Assembly (NCBI GenBank): GCA_017979445.1 | Contig: CM030714.1 | Span: 2,728,001 to 2,792,000, forward strand | From: Akebia trifoliata | Lineage: Eukaryota; Streptophyta; Magnoliopsida; Ranunculales; Lardizabalaceae | DNA: 64,000 nt | Reading direction: 5' to 3' | Shown here: in pieces, positions 1-15,884 of the stretch | Position numbering within the stretch: position 1 is the first letter of the stretch | Layout of the letters: each line of letters opens with the position of its first letter | Notes under the pieces: model-generated | The model's input: the letters and a program-made list of their open reading frames with translations, nothing else | The model's database searches: none | Told to the model about the DNA's origin: nothing | Translations under genes and position numbers: made by a program

Positions 1-3489
<3,489 letters not shown>

Positions 3490-3524
3490 CTGTAGAAATA
3501 AGATCAAAATTTTCGTAAGTAACA

Positions 3525-4807
3525 TGATAAGGTCCCAATAATCTCACTTTGGGACCGTAATTTCATCGAGATTACCATCGTATAAATACTAGTTCCCTTA
3601 AAATAATAATAAATTTTATTAAATCCCAAATTAATATGGCTAACAATAGTTTGTTACTAATTTCAGGTAAAAAGGGCATATTTGAAAATCAACAAATGGT
3701 GTAACAACTATGGTTACAATATGCGAGCCGAAAGGTAGTTTCCAGAAAAATCTCGGTCGATTTGGGCGCCACGTCACCGCGTCGCGGCTAGGCATGACCG
3801 CGCCGCGGTCATCTCGAGGAATTTGTCTTCGAGATTTTTACAGAAACTTCTAGAAGCTTCGGTGGTTGTAACTGATTGGGTAGTTCGAAGCAAATCATCC
3901 GAAAAGTTGACCCGATTACCCGAATACAAATGTTATAAATTGGGGGCTCTTCTCTTCTTCTCTTGTTCCATAAGTTTTGAATTTTTCTTCTTTTAATTTT
4001 CTGTAATTTTTCCTTTTGGTGAGATCTTGAGTGTAGTGAGAACATCAAGAGTAAGCCATTGGCTCTATTGTAACTTTTTTTTGGAGATCCATTCAAGAAG
4101 GAATCAAGTTGCATCTTCATCTTCTTCTCCTATCTTCTCTTTTCTTTTATTATTGTCTACAACTATAACCCTTGCAATGAGTGGCTAGAATCTCCTTAGA
4201 GAGTTCAATAATGCCAGAGCAAGTCCATCCATTTAATGTAGTTTAAATTCATTATTTTTGCTTATCTTGTTAATCATTCTATAAATTCTCCTTTGATTAG
4301 ATTCCTTAGCTTATGTTTATGATTCAAGCTTTGATAGCCATTACTTAGATAAGTTCAAGAATGGCTATGCTCTGTGAAGAATTGAAATATAGGTTAAGCA
4401 ATCTTAATTAAATCAGTATTTCATGAATGATCCTTAGTTACATTCAATGATTAAACGGCTCCACTTTCCGATCCATGAGCAATGACTTGCTACATGGATT
4501 GAGTTAAATTCAAATTTAATTTACATCATGGATGGTTTGTGAAGGCTACATTGAACTCTCTAATCTCCCTTCCTTTTATCTTCAACCTCTAGTTTCTGTT
4601 TTAAATAGAATTGCAAGTTTATTTCCATCTTATTTGTGCAACAAATCAGTTTTGTTTTTAAATCAATCTGTTTCAAAGCTTTGTTTTGGTTTCTAATCGA
4701 ATAAATATTTGAATCTTCGTTGTCCCTGTGGAACGAATTCGACTTACCCAAAGTCCATTTCTTAATCTTAATCTCTGCATCTCTTTTGCAAGCATTACAA
4801 CCGATCA
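3525..4807 (+). mobile_element. Solo LTR, family TGATAAGG (copy 1)
   Basis: This 1283-bp segment starts TGATAAGGTCCC and ends ACAACCGATCA. It is flanked on both sides by the 5-bp target-site duplication TAACA (3520-3524 and 4808-4812). A related copy lies at 36746-38041. A TATA-like word (gtataaata) follows the start and a ccctgtggaacgaattcgac word lies near the end, so I read the LTR as plus-strand. No internal retroelement sequence is attached, which is the signature of LTR-LTR recombination. It lies in the remains of CRK-A intron 1, 35 bp from the membrane exon. Confidence 0.85.
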
Positions 4808-4812
4808 TAACA

Positions 4813-6095
4813 CACATTGTTGAGCATCAAAACTAAATTTATTCGCAAGGTAAAAGAGTAGAACTTCAATCACAAAGACACCTTTTCTTTAGTGTATAAT
4901 CTTTAAAAACTTCATACAATCTAACAAATAATAACATTTTTGAGATAATTGATTCTCAACTGGAAATTGGGAAAAAAACCAATATCATTTTTCAGGATAT
5001 ATGCATTTTCAATCAAATGGCCTTATCCCCAACCTTACTTTAAATCTACATTTAGGCCAAATTTCTAGAGATGAAATAGTTAATGCCATCCTGTCTACAC
5101 TAAAAGCAAAGCTGCACATCTAGACGGATTTTGTGTGAAATATTTTCAATGTTTCTAGCAATTCCCTTTTTACATTCTTTACCATTCAAAGAGTTTACAT
5201 GACATTCAATGTAATATGACCAATGTCTAAAACTTTTGACTAATTTGTTCATCCAAGAGAACTCTCTAGAATTTGTGCTTAATGACCAATCTATCCTAAT
5301 TCGTTAGAGATTTTATCAAGGGAAATGACTAATGAAATCAAAATCCTTCCATCTAATTATATGTCATTTGAGTTGTTTCTTTCTTAATTGACTCAAAGTC
5401 AAGGTCTTACAACATTTTTAACCTTCATAAAAAATTCTCTAGAATTTTTGGAATAATTACCATCATACTCATTGATGATCAAAATTGATAAGACTCAACA
5501 AGAGAATAATGACTATTAAGGCCAAGATTAGAAGTTGAAAATAGCTCTTTGCATGTAGGTTTTGTTGCAAATATTGAGGATCTTATATATTAGGACAAGT
5601 TTATCTCCAACAATCTCCCAAACTCTTATAAATGAGATCCCTATCTAAGGTAAAAAAGAAAAAGGAGAAGAAGAATCCAAATTTCTGTCCAAATTGCTTC
5701 CTAAAGCCTTCTAGCCTACCTAGATTATGTCCAAATCTATTCCCAAACCTTCAAGAAACTCAAACCAAAAAGAAGAAGAAGAAAACCAAGGTGGGGTTGA
5801 ACCTCTTTTCTCCCTTTTTAACTTATCCCATTTTTTCATTTAAGTAAATTTACATTTATGTTTTCTTTACTTACAATAATGTAGATCTCAAGTTTTTTGT
5901 GAGGCTTAGAAGAAGAGAGGAAGACCTCCTAGAGGCAATCTCCTCCTATAAGCCCTCAATAATTTTCTCAAGGGTATTAAAGTAGGTTTTACTTTCTTTC
6001 TATGTTTATGCAATTTAAATTCATAATGTAGATGCTTTATTTCCTTTACTTTACTTGTAACATATTTTTCTTATTTTGTTTTATTGACGGCAATA
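4813..6095. other. AT-rich intergenic DNA, no gene recognised
   Basis: No conserved coding signature on either strand. It includes a lysine-rich low-complexity open frame near 5632-5847 made by aag/aaa repeats, which I do not regard as a gene. The CRK-A ectodomain exon would be expected here, but no C-X8-C-X2-C pattern is present. Confidence 0.6.
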
Positions 6096-6099
6096 GAGC

Positions 6100-6365
6100 T
6101 AGATGGTAAACCTTCTCTGGAGGTAATTTTTTCTTGATAAGTCCATTACATGCATACATATTGCACACACTCACTTATAAAATGGTTACAAGCAAGAGTA
6201 TAGGTCCTTATGGGCCTATATTTAACATTTAAAGCCAATAAAAACAGTCCAAAATAGACACATTGCATGCATAAGGTCCTTACATTTTCATGGTGGTGTC
6301 CAATTCATGGACACCTCCTAAAGGCTAAACCAATAAAAAGAACCTCTTAAGTGAGTACATAACTT
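6100..6365. repeat. Dispersed repeat shared with 17010-17293
   Basis: Shared order of words in both places: tggaggtaat, ttcattacatgcat (ttc/tcc variant), catggtggtgtc, then cacctcctaaaggctaaac or cacctcctaaaggttaaac. Divergence is substantial. I see no terminal repeats or coding potential, so the class is unassigned. Confidence 0.5.
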
Positions 6366-6377
6366 TTCAAAAGAGTC

Positions 6378-6745
6378 TTTGGATTGCAAAAAAATGAAAT
6401 CCTCGTGGATTCTCACCAAAATTCTAAGCTCATAAAAATTTTCAACAAACCATGTTTTCATTTTAGCTTGCTTATTGCATTAACTTACTATTCTTTTAAA
6501 ATTAGATTATAAATCTTTTAAAAACAACCTTTAGATTCAAAATAAAATGAAATCCTCATGGATTCTCACCAAAATCTTAAGCTCATAAATTTTTTTAGCA
6601 AACCATGTTTTCATTTTAGCTTGCTTATTGCTTTAGTTTGCTATTCTTCTAAAATTAGACTATAACTCTTTTAAAAAAAGTTTTTGAATCCAATATGAGG
6701 TGAAATTCTCATGGATTCTCACCAACAAAAACTTCCAACAAGCAT
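6378..6745. repeat. Tandem repeat, about 153-bp unit, roughly 2.4 copies
   Basis: The word gaaatcctc(g/a)tggattctcacc, or its variant gaaattctcatgg, recurs at 6396, 6549 and 6702, a constant 153-bp spacing. The first two units also share accatgttttcattttagcttgcttattgc. No function visible. Confidence 0.75.
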
Positions 6746-8300
6746 TTACTTTTAATAAGGACTTGCTCATCATATCGATTTGTCCATTTTTCAAAATAAA
6801 ATTATAGTTGATTTTCCTTAATTTTTTGCATTATTTCTTTTATATTTCAAAAACAAGTTAAGGTTTCAAAATCATTCCTATGATTATATATTGATAACCA
6901 TCTTAGGATAGCTGGGACAAGGTGTCTAACATTTTCCTTGTCTTTCAACCGAATCTCTTTACCATAGATCTCTAAGTAGACCAATTCCTTCATCTTTTAC
7001 ATATGTGAGTCACTACAAGTCAAAAATTAGATTTAAAAAATATTTTCTTATAGTATCTATTCACACTTTAATTGAATAGTGACGATTCCTAAACCCGTGT
7101 AGATGAGCTCAAATCTTTTCAAAGATTTTGAAGCCTGCATATCTACATATATAAAAAGCTAAGGTTGATTAGCTCTGGAGTTTCTCCTAATCGGGGGAGA
7201 CATAGATTGAGTGGGAAGTAATGGGAAGTCAGGCACAAATTCATCTAGAAGATTAATCGATGGACTTATTCATCAACTTCCATAAGAGGAAGAGAGGCAG
7301 CCTCTGCTTCCTAAATTTTCCCTGAAATTTGTTGGCTAGTCTTAGGCGAAAACCTTATGTGTTTGATCCCCAAAGAGCAAGAAACTAAAACTTTTGAAAT
7401 GTTCAAATAAATTTCCCTATTCAATTCTTTATATAAAGTTATTTCAAAGAAATTGGCACATAGAATTGCAAAGGCGTATAATAATCAATCCAAACCAATC
7501 AACATTTATCAAAAGCCAATCCATTTCAAAAAAGATTTTATTGTTTTCTTAACCTTTGAGCCAAAACATATGTGTCAAGATGAATCAAAAGAAGGCCAAT
7601 GACAAAGTTACAACAACTCTAGCAAACTCTTTATATGTCAGATGTTCCTTATTATAGAAAGTCATTTGACAAAATAAGGGTTAAACACTCTCTACTCCCT
7701 CAAATTAAAGTAGCGAACACAAAAATCAAGAAGAAGACTTGCTACATATAGTGAAGTCCTTTGGCTCATTATTAATAAAAATATAATATAAAATATATTT
7801 TTTAGCTAGATCGAAGTTGTTGAAATGGACAACTACTAAACTCCCAAAACTTAAAATTAAAATTCAATGGTGAAAAATTATAATTTTGTTTTTCAAATTT
7901 CTTAGAATTTCGTTCTCTAGAAGCCTATGGCATCGGAGCATGTTTTTGGATTTCAAAATGTGAGGTCACGACTCTTATTAAGATTTGAGTCAATTTTCAA
8001 CAAATAAAAGATTTTTCGAGTCTATTGAAGCACTCAAGAAATTTTAAGCTAGCAAAATAACATTTGTCATATTTTAACAAAATATGCTCTTTATTTCAAA
8101 GAACATTGTTAGGGATGCTTTGATATGAGATTTTATTGAAAATATTATGCACCAATTTGAGGTGATGGTAATGTATAGCATGGGTTAAGGAGTGTATTAC
8201 TACCCTTTCCATTTCAGTTAAATGAGGTTGATAGTAACTAGTTAAGAAGTAGAAAATAATGAATTTTATGGTTCAATAGGAGAGTTGAAGAACTTAAGAA
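6746..8300. other. Intergenic DNA, no gene recognised
   Basis: AT-rich and without a supported gene. A diverged repeat at about 7815-8010 shares a word like (c)gatcatgtttttgga and its surroundings with 32640-32870 and, more weakly, with 41620-41660. Confidence 0.5.
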
Positions 8301-8304
8301 GAAA

Positions 8305-8450
8305 ACGCTGAAGTGACATTGAAAATGACATCGATTCACACATTACTGACATGGATGTATGTATGGAGCCATAGATAATTTTCATTGAGCTACGAGTGAA
8401 AAGCATCTATGATTTTGTGCTCACCTCAACGTCAGCAATGGGTAAATGGA
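8305..8450. mobile_element. Foldback MITE, AACCATAGAT family (M1)
   Basis: Begins gctgaagtgacat and contains imperfect inverted arms around ccatagataattttcat and atgaaaagcatctatgattt-like words. It ends near acctcaacgtcagcaatg. It matches the foldback elements at 23061-23231, 47480-47640 and 48008-48185, none of which encodes protein. Confidence 0.55.
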
Positions 8451-8854
8451 AGTCAATTTTAATGTCACTCCCACAAGACTCCTTAAAGATTTATGGTTTG
8501 GCCAAGAAAAATAAAGAGAAAATGACTCTGGAGGATTATTTTGTCAAAAAATTTATAAAAAAGTCCACCCAAGTAATATGGACCATAAAGGACTGAACAT
8601 TATAAAAAGTTATCCTCTCAAGGGCTTTTTGGAATTATTTTTCTGTAAAATACCTGAAATATCCACTTGAATCATTTCAATGAAACGGTCATAAAAATAC
8701 TTCTGTCAAATCAATTTTTATATATATTTTTTATCTATCAAATACTCCTCTATTCTTAAATATTTGGGATATTTCAATGACTTAAAACTAATGACAATCT
8801 CTTTGACATTTTTTATTTTTTTGCTGCGCAGGCTATTTTTTGTCTTTTAATATA

Positions 8855-8935
8855 ATAAGAGGTTCAAGGGATTTGAACTTAAAACCTTGAGAACATCCTT
8901 CCATTGTCTTACGACTAAGCTGTCCTTCTTACATT
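8855..8935 (-). repeat. tRNA-related SINE-like remnant
   Basis: On the minus strand, a pol III A-box-like word (cagcttagtcg) is followed about 35 bases later by a B-box-like word (aagttcaaatcc). This resembles a decayed tRNA-derived SINE head. There is no cloverleaf good enough for a tRNA gene. Confidence 0.35.
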
Positions 8936-9057
8936 CCCTTTGACCTTGGTCTTCTATTATGACCCCAAAAAAAAAAACACCCATACTTTTTCTTCCTTAC
9001 AAAATCAATCCTCTTCAATCTATTGTATTAGATCAATGATTGGTAGCGATGACTATG

Positions 9058-9285
9058 TGATCATTATCATCGCCAACACCATGAGTCCATGATCATTTCC
9101 TTCAATATCATTGCCATAATCATCATAATTATGATTATGATCATTATCATCACTTATTGTCATTTCATTACAACCATGATCATCATAATCATGATCACCA
9201 TCACCCCCATCATCATCATTCATCGTCATTATCATCATAATTATGATTATGATCATCACCATCATTGCCATCATCATAAAGGATT
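9058..9285. repeat. (ATC/ATG)-rich trinucleotide tract
   Basis: Imperfect run of atc, atg and att triplets that is nearly self-complementary. It therefore generates open frames on both strands made of I, M, H and D. These are composition artefacts and not genes. Confidence 0.9.
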
Positions 9286-9299
9286 GAAAATTAATCAAT

Positions 9300-10950
9300 T
9301 AGAGAAGACCAAGGTCAAGGAGTATGTCATCAATTTTTATATGTAACGTTATCACAAATATTCACTAAAATTTGGAATGACCATTTCTCAAATCAATTAC
9401 GGTTTGCTACTAAAATCAAGTATTTGAAAGGGTAGTTTAGGTATTTTATTAAAAAAAATTCAAAAGATCCTTCTTAATCTAATATTCTATAAAGAGTGTA
9501 TTAAACTGTCCATATTTTCTATGAGAGGATTTTTAGGTATGTGTTTTTAGAAAATAAATCTCTAGAATCATTTTTCCAAAAATAAAATAATGTTTTTAAG
9601 AAGTAGAAAATAATGATTTTTTTTTCCTTAAAAAAACTCTTAATTTTCTAAAAAGAAAACGTTAGACTTAAAATAAGATTAAGTAGAATACAAAAGAACA
9701 TCGTAGGGATTGAAAGCTTGAAGATGATGATGGGCATTTGACTCTTTTCCTATTAATCTATAAAGAAAACTGAGGTCAAGGAGGCATGTGGTTCGTTTCA
9801 AAATATTGGAGGTCATCTATAATGTTCATCAAAAAAATAGGGCCTTTGTCTAAATCACCCATTTTAGTAGAATAATTTTTCCTATAAAAAGGAAATTGTG
9901 TTATTTAGAATTTGGGCTGACTCCAATAATGAAAAGGCTAATTATTGGGTTTTTGGCTTATCCAACGAGTGTCCCCAAGTGAGAGACTAAATGCTTTACC
10001 TTTTAATGCCTGCCTCGTAAGTCTAAAAGGAAGACGCGTTCCGTTCCCTTTCTTTCATATACGCTCCCTGACGTGGATTGGGATAAATCATAAGATCTCT
10101 GCATCCCATAATAAATATGTATAATTGTGTATCCCAAGAAAAAAAATCTACAATTCTAACACATGCCACGGTAGGTGGAGGAGCTCAAAGAGGCATTGGA
10201 AAAACATTATTCAATGTTAAAAGAATAATGAAAATTACAAATATAAATAGGATTTTGGTAATGTGTGCCCTACAACACACATTAAAATACAATAAATACA
10301 CTCTGAAAATTGTATTTATTGAATTTGATTCCAATTTTTTAAGTGCAATAAATACACTCGGACTCCAATTTCCAAAGTGTATTTATTACACTTTAAAGTG
10401 TGCCTTAAGATCACATAATTATATAAAAACATATTTAATAATAAAAGAAGGGATATAACATCGTAAATGAAGCATTATAATAAATTGTACATGATACTCC
10501 AAAACAAATCTCAATAGGATAATCAGATTAAGATATTGAATTTGATTAGAATGAGGAGGATTAAGATAGAGTATTTGTAACATTAAGATTGATTGATTCT
10601 TGTAATGTAAATAAAGTTCTTATAATCTAATTAAAGAGAATATATAAAACCTATTTTTATATTTATTTATATGTGACTTTAGATAGAATGAAATAAAGAC
10701 GCTGAAACCAAATCTTTGTTATAGGGTTTTGACGATGATGAATATAAAAATATATATATATATATATTTTAAACACTATTAAAACATATTTCTTTCAATT
10801 TTCTAAAAAATTATATTAGAAGTAGGTATCCTTGTGACTCACCAAGTTCTTAAATTATAATTGAACCATTTTTTAAAAGGTAATTTTTAACTTTCAAATT
10901 ATGTTCACATGCCATAAGCAAAGAACCAAAATCAAATTGTGATCAATTAA
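9300..10950. other. Intergenic DNA with a MITE-like half element
   Basis: No gene recognised. Near 10065-10170 the words gtgtatcccaagaaaaaaa, tctacaattctaacacatgccac and ggtggaggagctc match one arm of the foldback element at 42207-42401, suggesting a damaged relative. A (TA)n tract lies near 10745-10766. Confidence 0.45.
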
Positions 10951-10961
10951 TGTATCAAAAG

Positions 10962-11020
10962 TGATTTACAAAAAATGTTTGGTACCAAATTTGGCAAACT
11001 TTAGGGCTGCTGAACCGTCC

Positions 11021-11022
<2 letters not shown>
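10962..11022. mobile_element. Truncated end of a TA-embedded foldback element
   Basis: The segment ends ttagggctgctgaaccgtcccc directly against (TA)n. This matches the right end of the element at 17335-17715 (ttagggtgctgaacatttccc against TA). Only the terminal ~60 bp remains, so an earlier element probably shared this microsatellite with the element at 11072. Confidence 0.5.

Positions 11023-11071
<49 letters not shown>
11023..11071. repeat. (TA)n microsatellite
   Basis: About 49 bp of pure TA, joined directly to the GGGT terminus of the foldback element at 11072. A matching short (TA)n follows that element at 11426-11438. Confidence 0.95.
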
Positions 11072-11075
<4 letters not shown>

Positions 11076-11425
11076 CACGTTCAATGGCAAACTTTTTGGC
11101 CAAACATTTTTCAAAACATGAGTTAGAAGTTTTGGAATGGGCTGATTTTTGGTGAGGATGATGTCTACGGTGAGGAGATCATCATCACCAAAAATCAGCC
11201 CATTCCAAAACTTCTAACCCCATCAAAAACAATTTACAAAAACTGGATGGTCCACGATTTTTCAACTTGTAAACATGGGTTAGAAGTTTTGAAATGGGCT
11301 GATTTTTGGTGAGGATGATCTCCTCACCGTAGAGATCATCCTCACCAAAAATCAGCCCATTCCAAAACCTCTAACCCATGTTTTGAAAAATGTTTTGCCA
11401 AAAAATTTGCCCTTGAACGTTACCC
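11072..11425. mobile_element. TA-embedded foldback element, copy A
   Basis: 354 bp starting GGGTCACGTTCAA and ending TTGAACGTTACCC, with long inverted arms of more than 100 bp. Each arm holds its own hairpin around the word ggaatgggctgatttttggt and its complement, so a single strand could fold into two adjacent hairpins. A short non-palindromic centre (atggtccacgatttttcaac) is shared by all copies. There is no coding capacity. It is flanked on both sides by (TA)n. The arrangement resembles rice Micron elements, known to reside in TA microsatellites, but relatedness is not established. Confidence 0.8.
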
Positions 11426-11439
11426 ATATATATATATAA

Positions 11440-13200
11440 GTAAATTTCTAACCCCATCAAAAATAGTTTACACGCAAACGAAGTGCGCCACTTAGGATAT
11501 TTTACCTTTAAAGTGCCACCGGACACGTTGCGGACACTTGATAATTAGAAAACGAAGTTTGACACTTTGCCTGTATAGAAATAAATTTTCTTGGGATCAG
11601 CGATCCTTACGCAAGCAAGACTTTCCTTCTTCGAAAAAACTTTGAAGCCCGCTTTAAAATTTGGAAGAAACCCTCTTTATTAAATTACACGTGGCATTTT
11701 TGAGGAGGTGTTTCGAATTTTGACTGAATTGTAATGTGTAAAATAAATTCAAAACACCACATGTAACGAGAGGGTTCCTTCAAAATTTGCAGCGGTCGGG
11801 CTGCCTGCTTCGGGTCAATCTCCGTCTGACCCAAGGAAACCTAGTACACAACTTTTCTAGAAGATCAGTACTAATCTACTTCAACTTTTTCTAGAGTTAA
11901 TTTTTTTGGGGATCTTTAGTATCCCAGCCATTAGTGATGGAAGCCTAAACAGTGGGATGAGACTATTTTCCAGAAAAATTATATCCATATAAGAAATTGT
12001 AAAATGATAGCCTCAAAGAATGATGGTTGGGATGTTAGGGATTCCCAATAAAAAAATTCTCTCTGTGTTGATCCCTAGAAGTTCATCTCTAGAAAAGCTG
12101 CATTTTTCCTCAATTCCCAATGATCATATTGATGGAGAGCCTCAACCATGGTTGGGACCAGAAAAGTCCAACAAAATTATAGAGAACTGTTATTGGCACC
12201 TCAACTTTACTTATTACATCCAATTATGGATAAAGAAAATAGGATGAATCTCCAAATCGTGCATTGAATATGTCAAAATTCTAATTTTGGAATACTGTTC
12301 ATTTTACTTTCTAAAACATGCACATTATATTCTATTCACTTTTTACGCGTCTATGAATTCATAGATTCGTCACTTTCAATATCTACGAATTTGTAAGTTC
12401 GTCACTTTTAAATTTACGGGTTCGTAGATACTTTAAAGTGTATTACCCTGTGCATATCTTCATAAATAAAATGAACAGTGTACCAAAATCATAATTAGAA
12501 CAAAACTTGCGCATGTTTTCGTAAGTATCTCAATAAAATAAATAAATGATCGAGGATAAGTCAAAAAAATTGAGGTACCAATAAAAGTTCTCTTTCATTT
12601 TATTCTTGCTAGATTTTTACTTTTGGGGTTTAAGATTTATATGAACCTAATTATAATTGTAAACAACTATAGAAAATGTTAATTAAACAAGTGTTATAAT
12701 GCTGAGATAATAATTTGAGCCAAACCTTTGTAATGTTTGAATGTCATGTTTTAATCTTTAATTGAGATGTGATAAATAATTTAAAAAATTGAAGTGTGAT
12801 AAGTAAAAGTTAGGGTGCCAATAGCAATTTTCAAATTTATTAATCCATAAGAAATAAGGATATATCTCGAGGAAAATTCTATTTTTCCTCTTTTATTTGA
12901 TGGAGAGCCTAGGGTAGAAAGGTCCTTGTTCACTGCAAATCACAATTCAATTCAAGGGTCCTTACTTTTCCACAAAGAAGTAGGTCTTGCAAGACTTAGA
13001 TTTTTCTACAGGGGAAATTATTTTTAAAAAAAACATATAATTAAAATTATTTATAAAAATAATATCATTTTTTTTTTTAAATTATCAAAAGAGTAATAAA
13101 TCAGCACTTAAGTGTCAAATTTATTTTTTGTTAAAAAAACAAAATTGGCAGTTTAAGTGCCAGTGTACTTCCAATGAAAGTCTTCCAAATTGATTGAGGA
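11440..13200. other. Intergenic DNA, no gene recognised
   Basis: No supported coding region. Around 12340-12440 the motif attcgt(a)gatt / gttcgtcact recurs several times in a loose array. A poly-A/T-rich repeat at 13010-13150 carries a cagcacttaagtg motif also seen at 14905-15000 and 15720-15850. Confidence 0.5.
13010..13150. repeat. AT-rich dispersed repeat with a GCACTTAAAGTGC-like palindrome (copy 1)
   Basis: The shared order is ggggaaatta, taattaaaattatttat/tttc, aaattatcaaa(g/a), then (c/t)agcacttaa(a)gtg. The second copy is at 15720-15850 in the same orientation. The third is at 14905-15000 inverted. Confidence 0.55.
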
Positions 13201-13219
13201 CAATTTTGTTTAGAATTGG

Positions 13220-13790
13220 GCAAAATCAATGGTGTAGGGAGTAGAGGAGAGCTAGTAAAGAGTTGGTGGGGGCAATTGCCCCAACAGAACTTTGAGACAC
13301 CCCTAATTTTCAAATAATTACATGCCCCATTTGTCCCCACTCCCTCACCTCTCTCCCCATTCGCCCCCACACCCTCACCTTCCTCCAATTTTTGCCCCCC
13401 ACAGAACTTCGAGACACCCCTATATTTTCAACTAATTACATGCCCCATTTGTCCCCATTGCCTCACCTCTCTCCCCATTTGCCCTCACACCTCCCTCCAA
13501 TTTTTGCCCCCACAAAATTTTGAAACACCCCTATATTTTCAACTAATTATATCTCCCATTTGTCCCTGCTCCCTCGCCTCTTCAATTTTTTGTTAATGAC
13601 ATTACCTCTTAACCGAGACCTCTCAAATATTAATTGCAAATGACCTAAATTAAATATCATTTTCTTCAACTTGTAACTAAAAACCTCTTAATTTCTCTTT
13701 AAAACCATTCATCTTCACTATATAACTAACTATGGTTTGTCCCCACTACAGGAAAATCCTAACTCCACTCCTGTCTCTATCTTATTAATG
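13220..13790 (-). repeat. Dispersed repeat GCCAGGATTTTC...GGGGGCAATTGCCCCC (copy 1)
   Basis: Carries the near-palindrome ggtgggggcaattgccccaac at one end. Tandem ~115-bp internal blocks contain the word gacacccctatattttcaactaattacatg. The other end is tttgtccccactacaggaaaatcctaactcc. Related copies lie at 14150-14395, 19500-19870 and 59118-59500, and the start of one at 63978. Class unknown. Confidence 0.65.
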
Positions 13791-14149
13791 TTTTATAAGC
13801 TTCACCAGAATACTTTTTTAATTAATTGGATAATTCGAATTGAACCACACATCCAAAAATGCATTCAATGTCTTGAATTATAAACCACAAATCTACCTAT
13901 AGATAATTACATCACTTTCATTTTATTATTTTTGAAAGCGCTAGATTCCAACTCCTCCTTCAAATAAATAATTGAGATAAGAGGAATAACGAATATTTCC
14001 TAAAAATCAATATTGATCGCCTAGGAGCCAATACAATTTTTTTTTTCTAGGGGTACATTTTTCTTGAAAACCTATATCATCTCAACCGTCTGTTAAATAG
14101 AGAACCTCAACGTGAGGCTAAACTTTTATTTGAAAATATGAATAACATG

Positions 14150-14395
14150 TCCTATTTGTCCCCATTCCCTATATTTTCAACTAATTACATGCCCCATTCT
14201 CTCACCTCTTCAATTATTTGTTGATGACATTGCCTCTTGACTGGGACTTCTCAAATATTAATTGGAAATGGCCTAAATATCATTTTCTTCAACTTTTAAC
14301 TAAAAACCTCTTAATTTCTCCCTAAAACTATTCATCTTCACTAAACAACTAACCATAGTTTGGCTCCACTACAAGAAAATCCTGGCTTTGCCCTG
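14150..14395 (-). repeat. Dispersed repeat GCCAGGATTTTC family (copy 2, partial)
   Basis: Shares ctatattttcaactaattacatgcc, gacattgcctcttgac and ccactacaagaaaatcctggctttgcc with copies 1 and 4. The GGGGGCAATTGCCCCC end is missing. Confidence 0.6.
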
Positions 14396-14399
14396 GTAG

Positions 14400-15880
14400 G
14401 GAGGTTGTGAAATTTTTAGAAGTTTAAGTATATTCTTTGTTCTTCCATGAAGAAAAGAAATAGAACCCAGAAAAGATTTTTTTTTTTTTTTTCATAAAAA
14501 AAGTGATGGAAAGATGCAAACGCTTGGAAATAAGGAAAAGGGAATCTCCAAGGTCAAAAACAAAGAAAGACTCACTTAAACAATCTTAAACTACGTTTAC
14601 CAATGGAATCTATGGCTGAGATCCCTTTATTTAGGATAATTATTGACCAACCAACGTAACAGTTGGATAAACTTGTAAAACAACTACATATTGTGGGAGG
14701 ATGGGCTGTCAATGAATCAGATCAGATCCATTGTGATCCGATATCTTTAAACCTAGATCAACAATTTGGATTCTGCTAAGGTTCCAATCCAATAAGTTAT
14801 CAGGTTTTATGAATTTTAAATCTAGATCGACAATTTGGATCTTGCAACGGTTAGAAATTTTAAATTTTCTCAACGGATATATAACGTTTAAAACAATTGT
14901 ATTCAGAACATTTCAGCACTTAAAGTGCCGATTTGTTACTTTTTTAATAATTTTTTAAAAATTGATACTATTCGGATAAATAATTTTAATTATAAATTTT
15001 TATTGATAATTTCCCCTGATTTAAAACTCTTTTACAATATTTATCTCAAACATATCAGGCTTCTCTCTTTCTTCAATTTGTTGCACGTGCTAGACTTATT
15101 TATATTGTGGCAACAACCAACTCCTAAAATCCCTCCCACATTGAGGCCTACTCTTATTTTATTGGTTTGGTTGCTTAAGACAACCAGTAGAAGCTTACCA
15201 CTTGTTTTCTACAACATTTAGACCATTAAAATAAAATTTGTATCATGATAATAGTATGCATTGTGCAACATGCAATCACATTTAAATATTAAATTTATAA
15301 CTTTTTATAAAAAAAATTTCTTATCTATGCACATGTGAAAAAGAAAGATATACGTATTGCACATGGTACATATATCCTACGCTGTGTGGTTAATAATTTT
15401 TGTCGGTATTTACCTCACACCCATACGGTCCAACAAAATGTAAGATACAATACCTCATGGAGATATAAGAGAAGGAGAGCCCAAGGACCTTTAGAGTAAG
15501 GCCAGTCGGACTGTTAACATTTTCATATGTTAAGTGGCAGTCATCCATACGCAGCTGGACAACTGCTCTCCGTTTGAGATGGACTCAGCATACACACTCA
15601 AAATTATTTAATATCTATCTTACTTCACTTCACACGTCTTCCCTTCTTTGAATAGGCGACAAAATATACATTTGAAGTCATGGATGGAAGAGCCTTTTCT
15701 TATGAAGACCAAATTTCTATGGGGAAATTAAAAAAAAAAAACTTATAATTAAAATTATTTTTCAAAATAGTATCAATTTTTTTTTTTTTAAATTATCAAA
15801 GGGCAACAAATCGGCACTTAAAGTGCCAAAAATTTAATTTTTTTTACAAAAAATATTTTGAATACGATTGTTTGTGAATA
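14400..15880. other. Intergenic DNA with two AT-rich repeat copies
   Basis: Contains the inverted copy (14905-15000) and a direct copy (15720-15850) of the repeat at 13010. A short internal duplication near 14740-14845 repeats aaatctagatc(a/g)acaatttggat. No gene recognised. Confidence 0.5.
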
Positions 15881-15884
15881 TTAT

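Noticed and set aside
9053..9346. Open frames on both strands (I/M/H and D/N rich)
   Set aside because: Both come from the self-complementary (ATC/ATG) trinucleotide tract. They have no codon structure and no homology.
13131..13388. Gly/Glu-rich minus-strand frame
   Set aside because: It lies within the dispersed GCCAGGATTTTC repeat and is the translation of the gggcgaatgg-type blocks.
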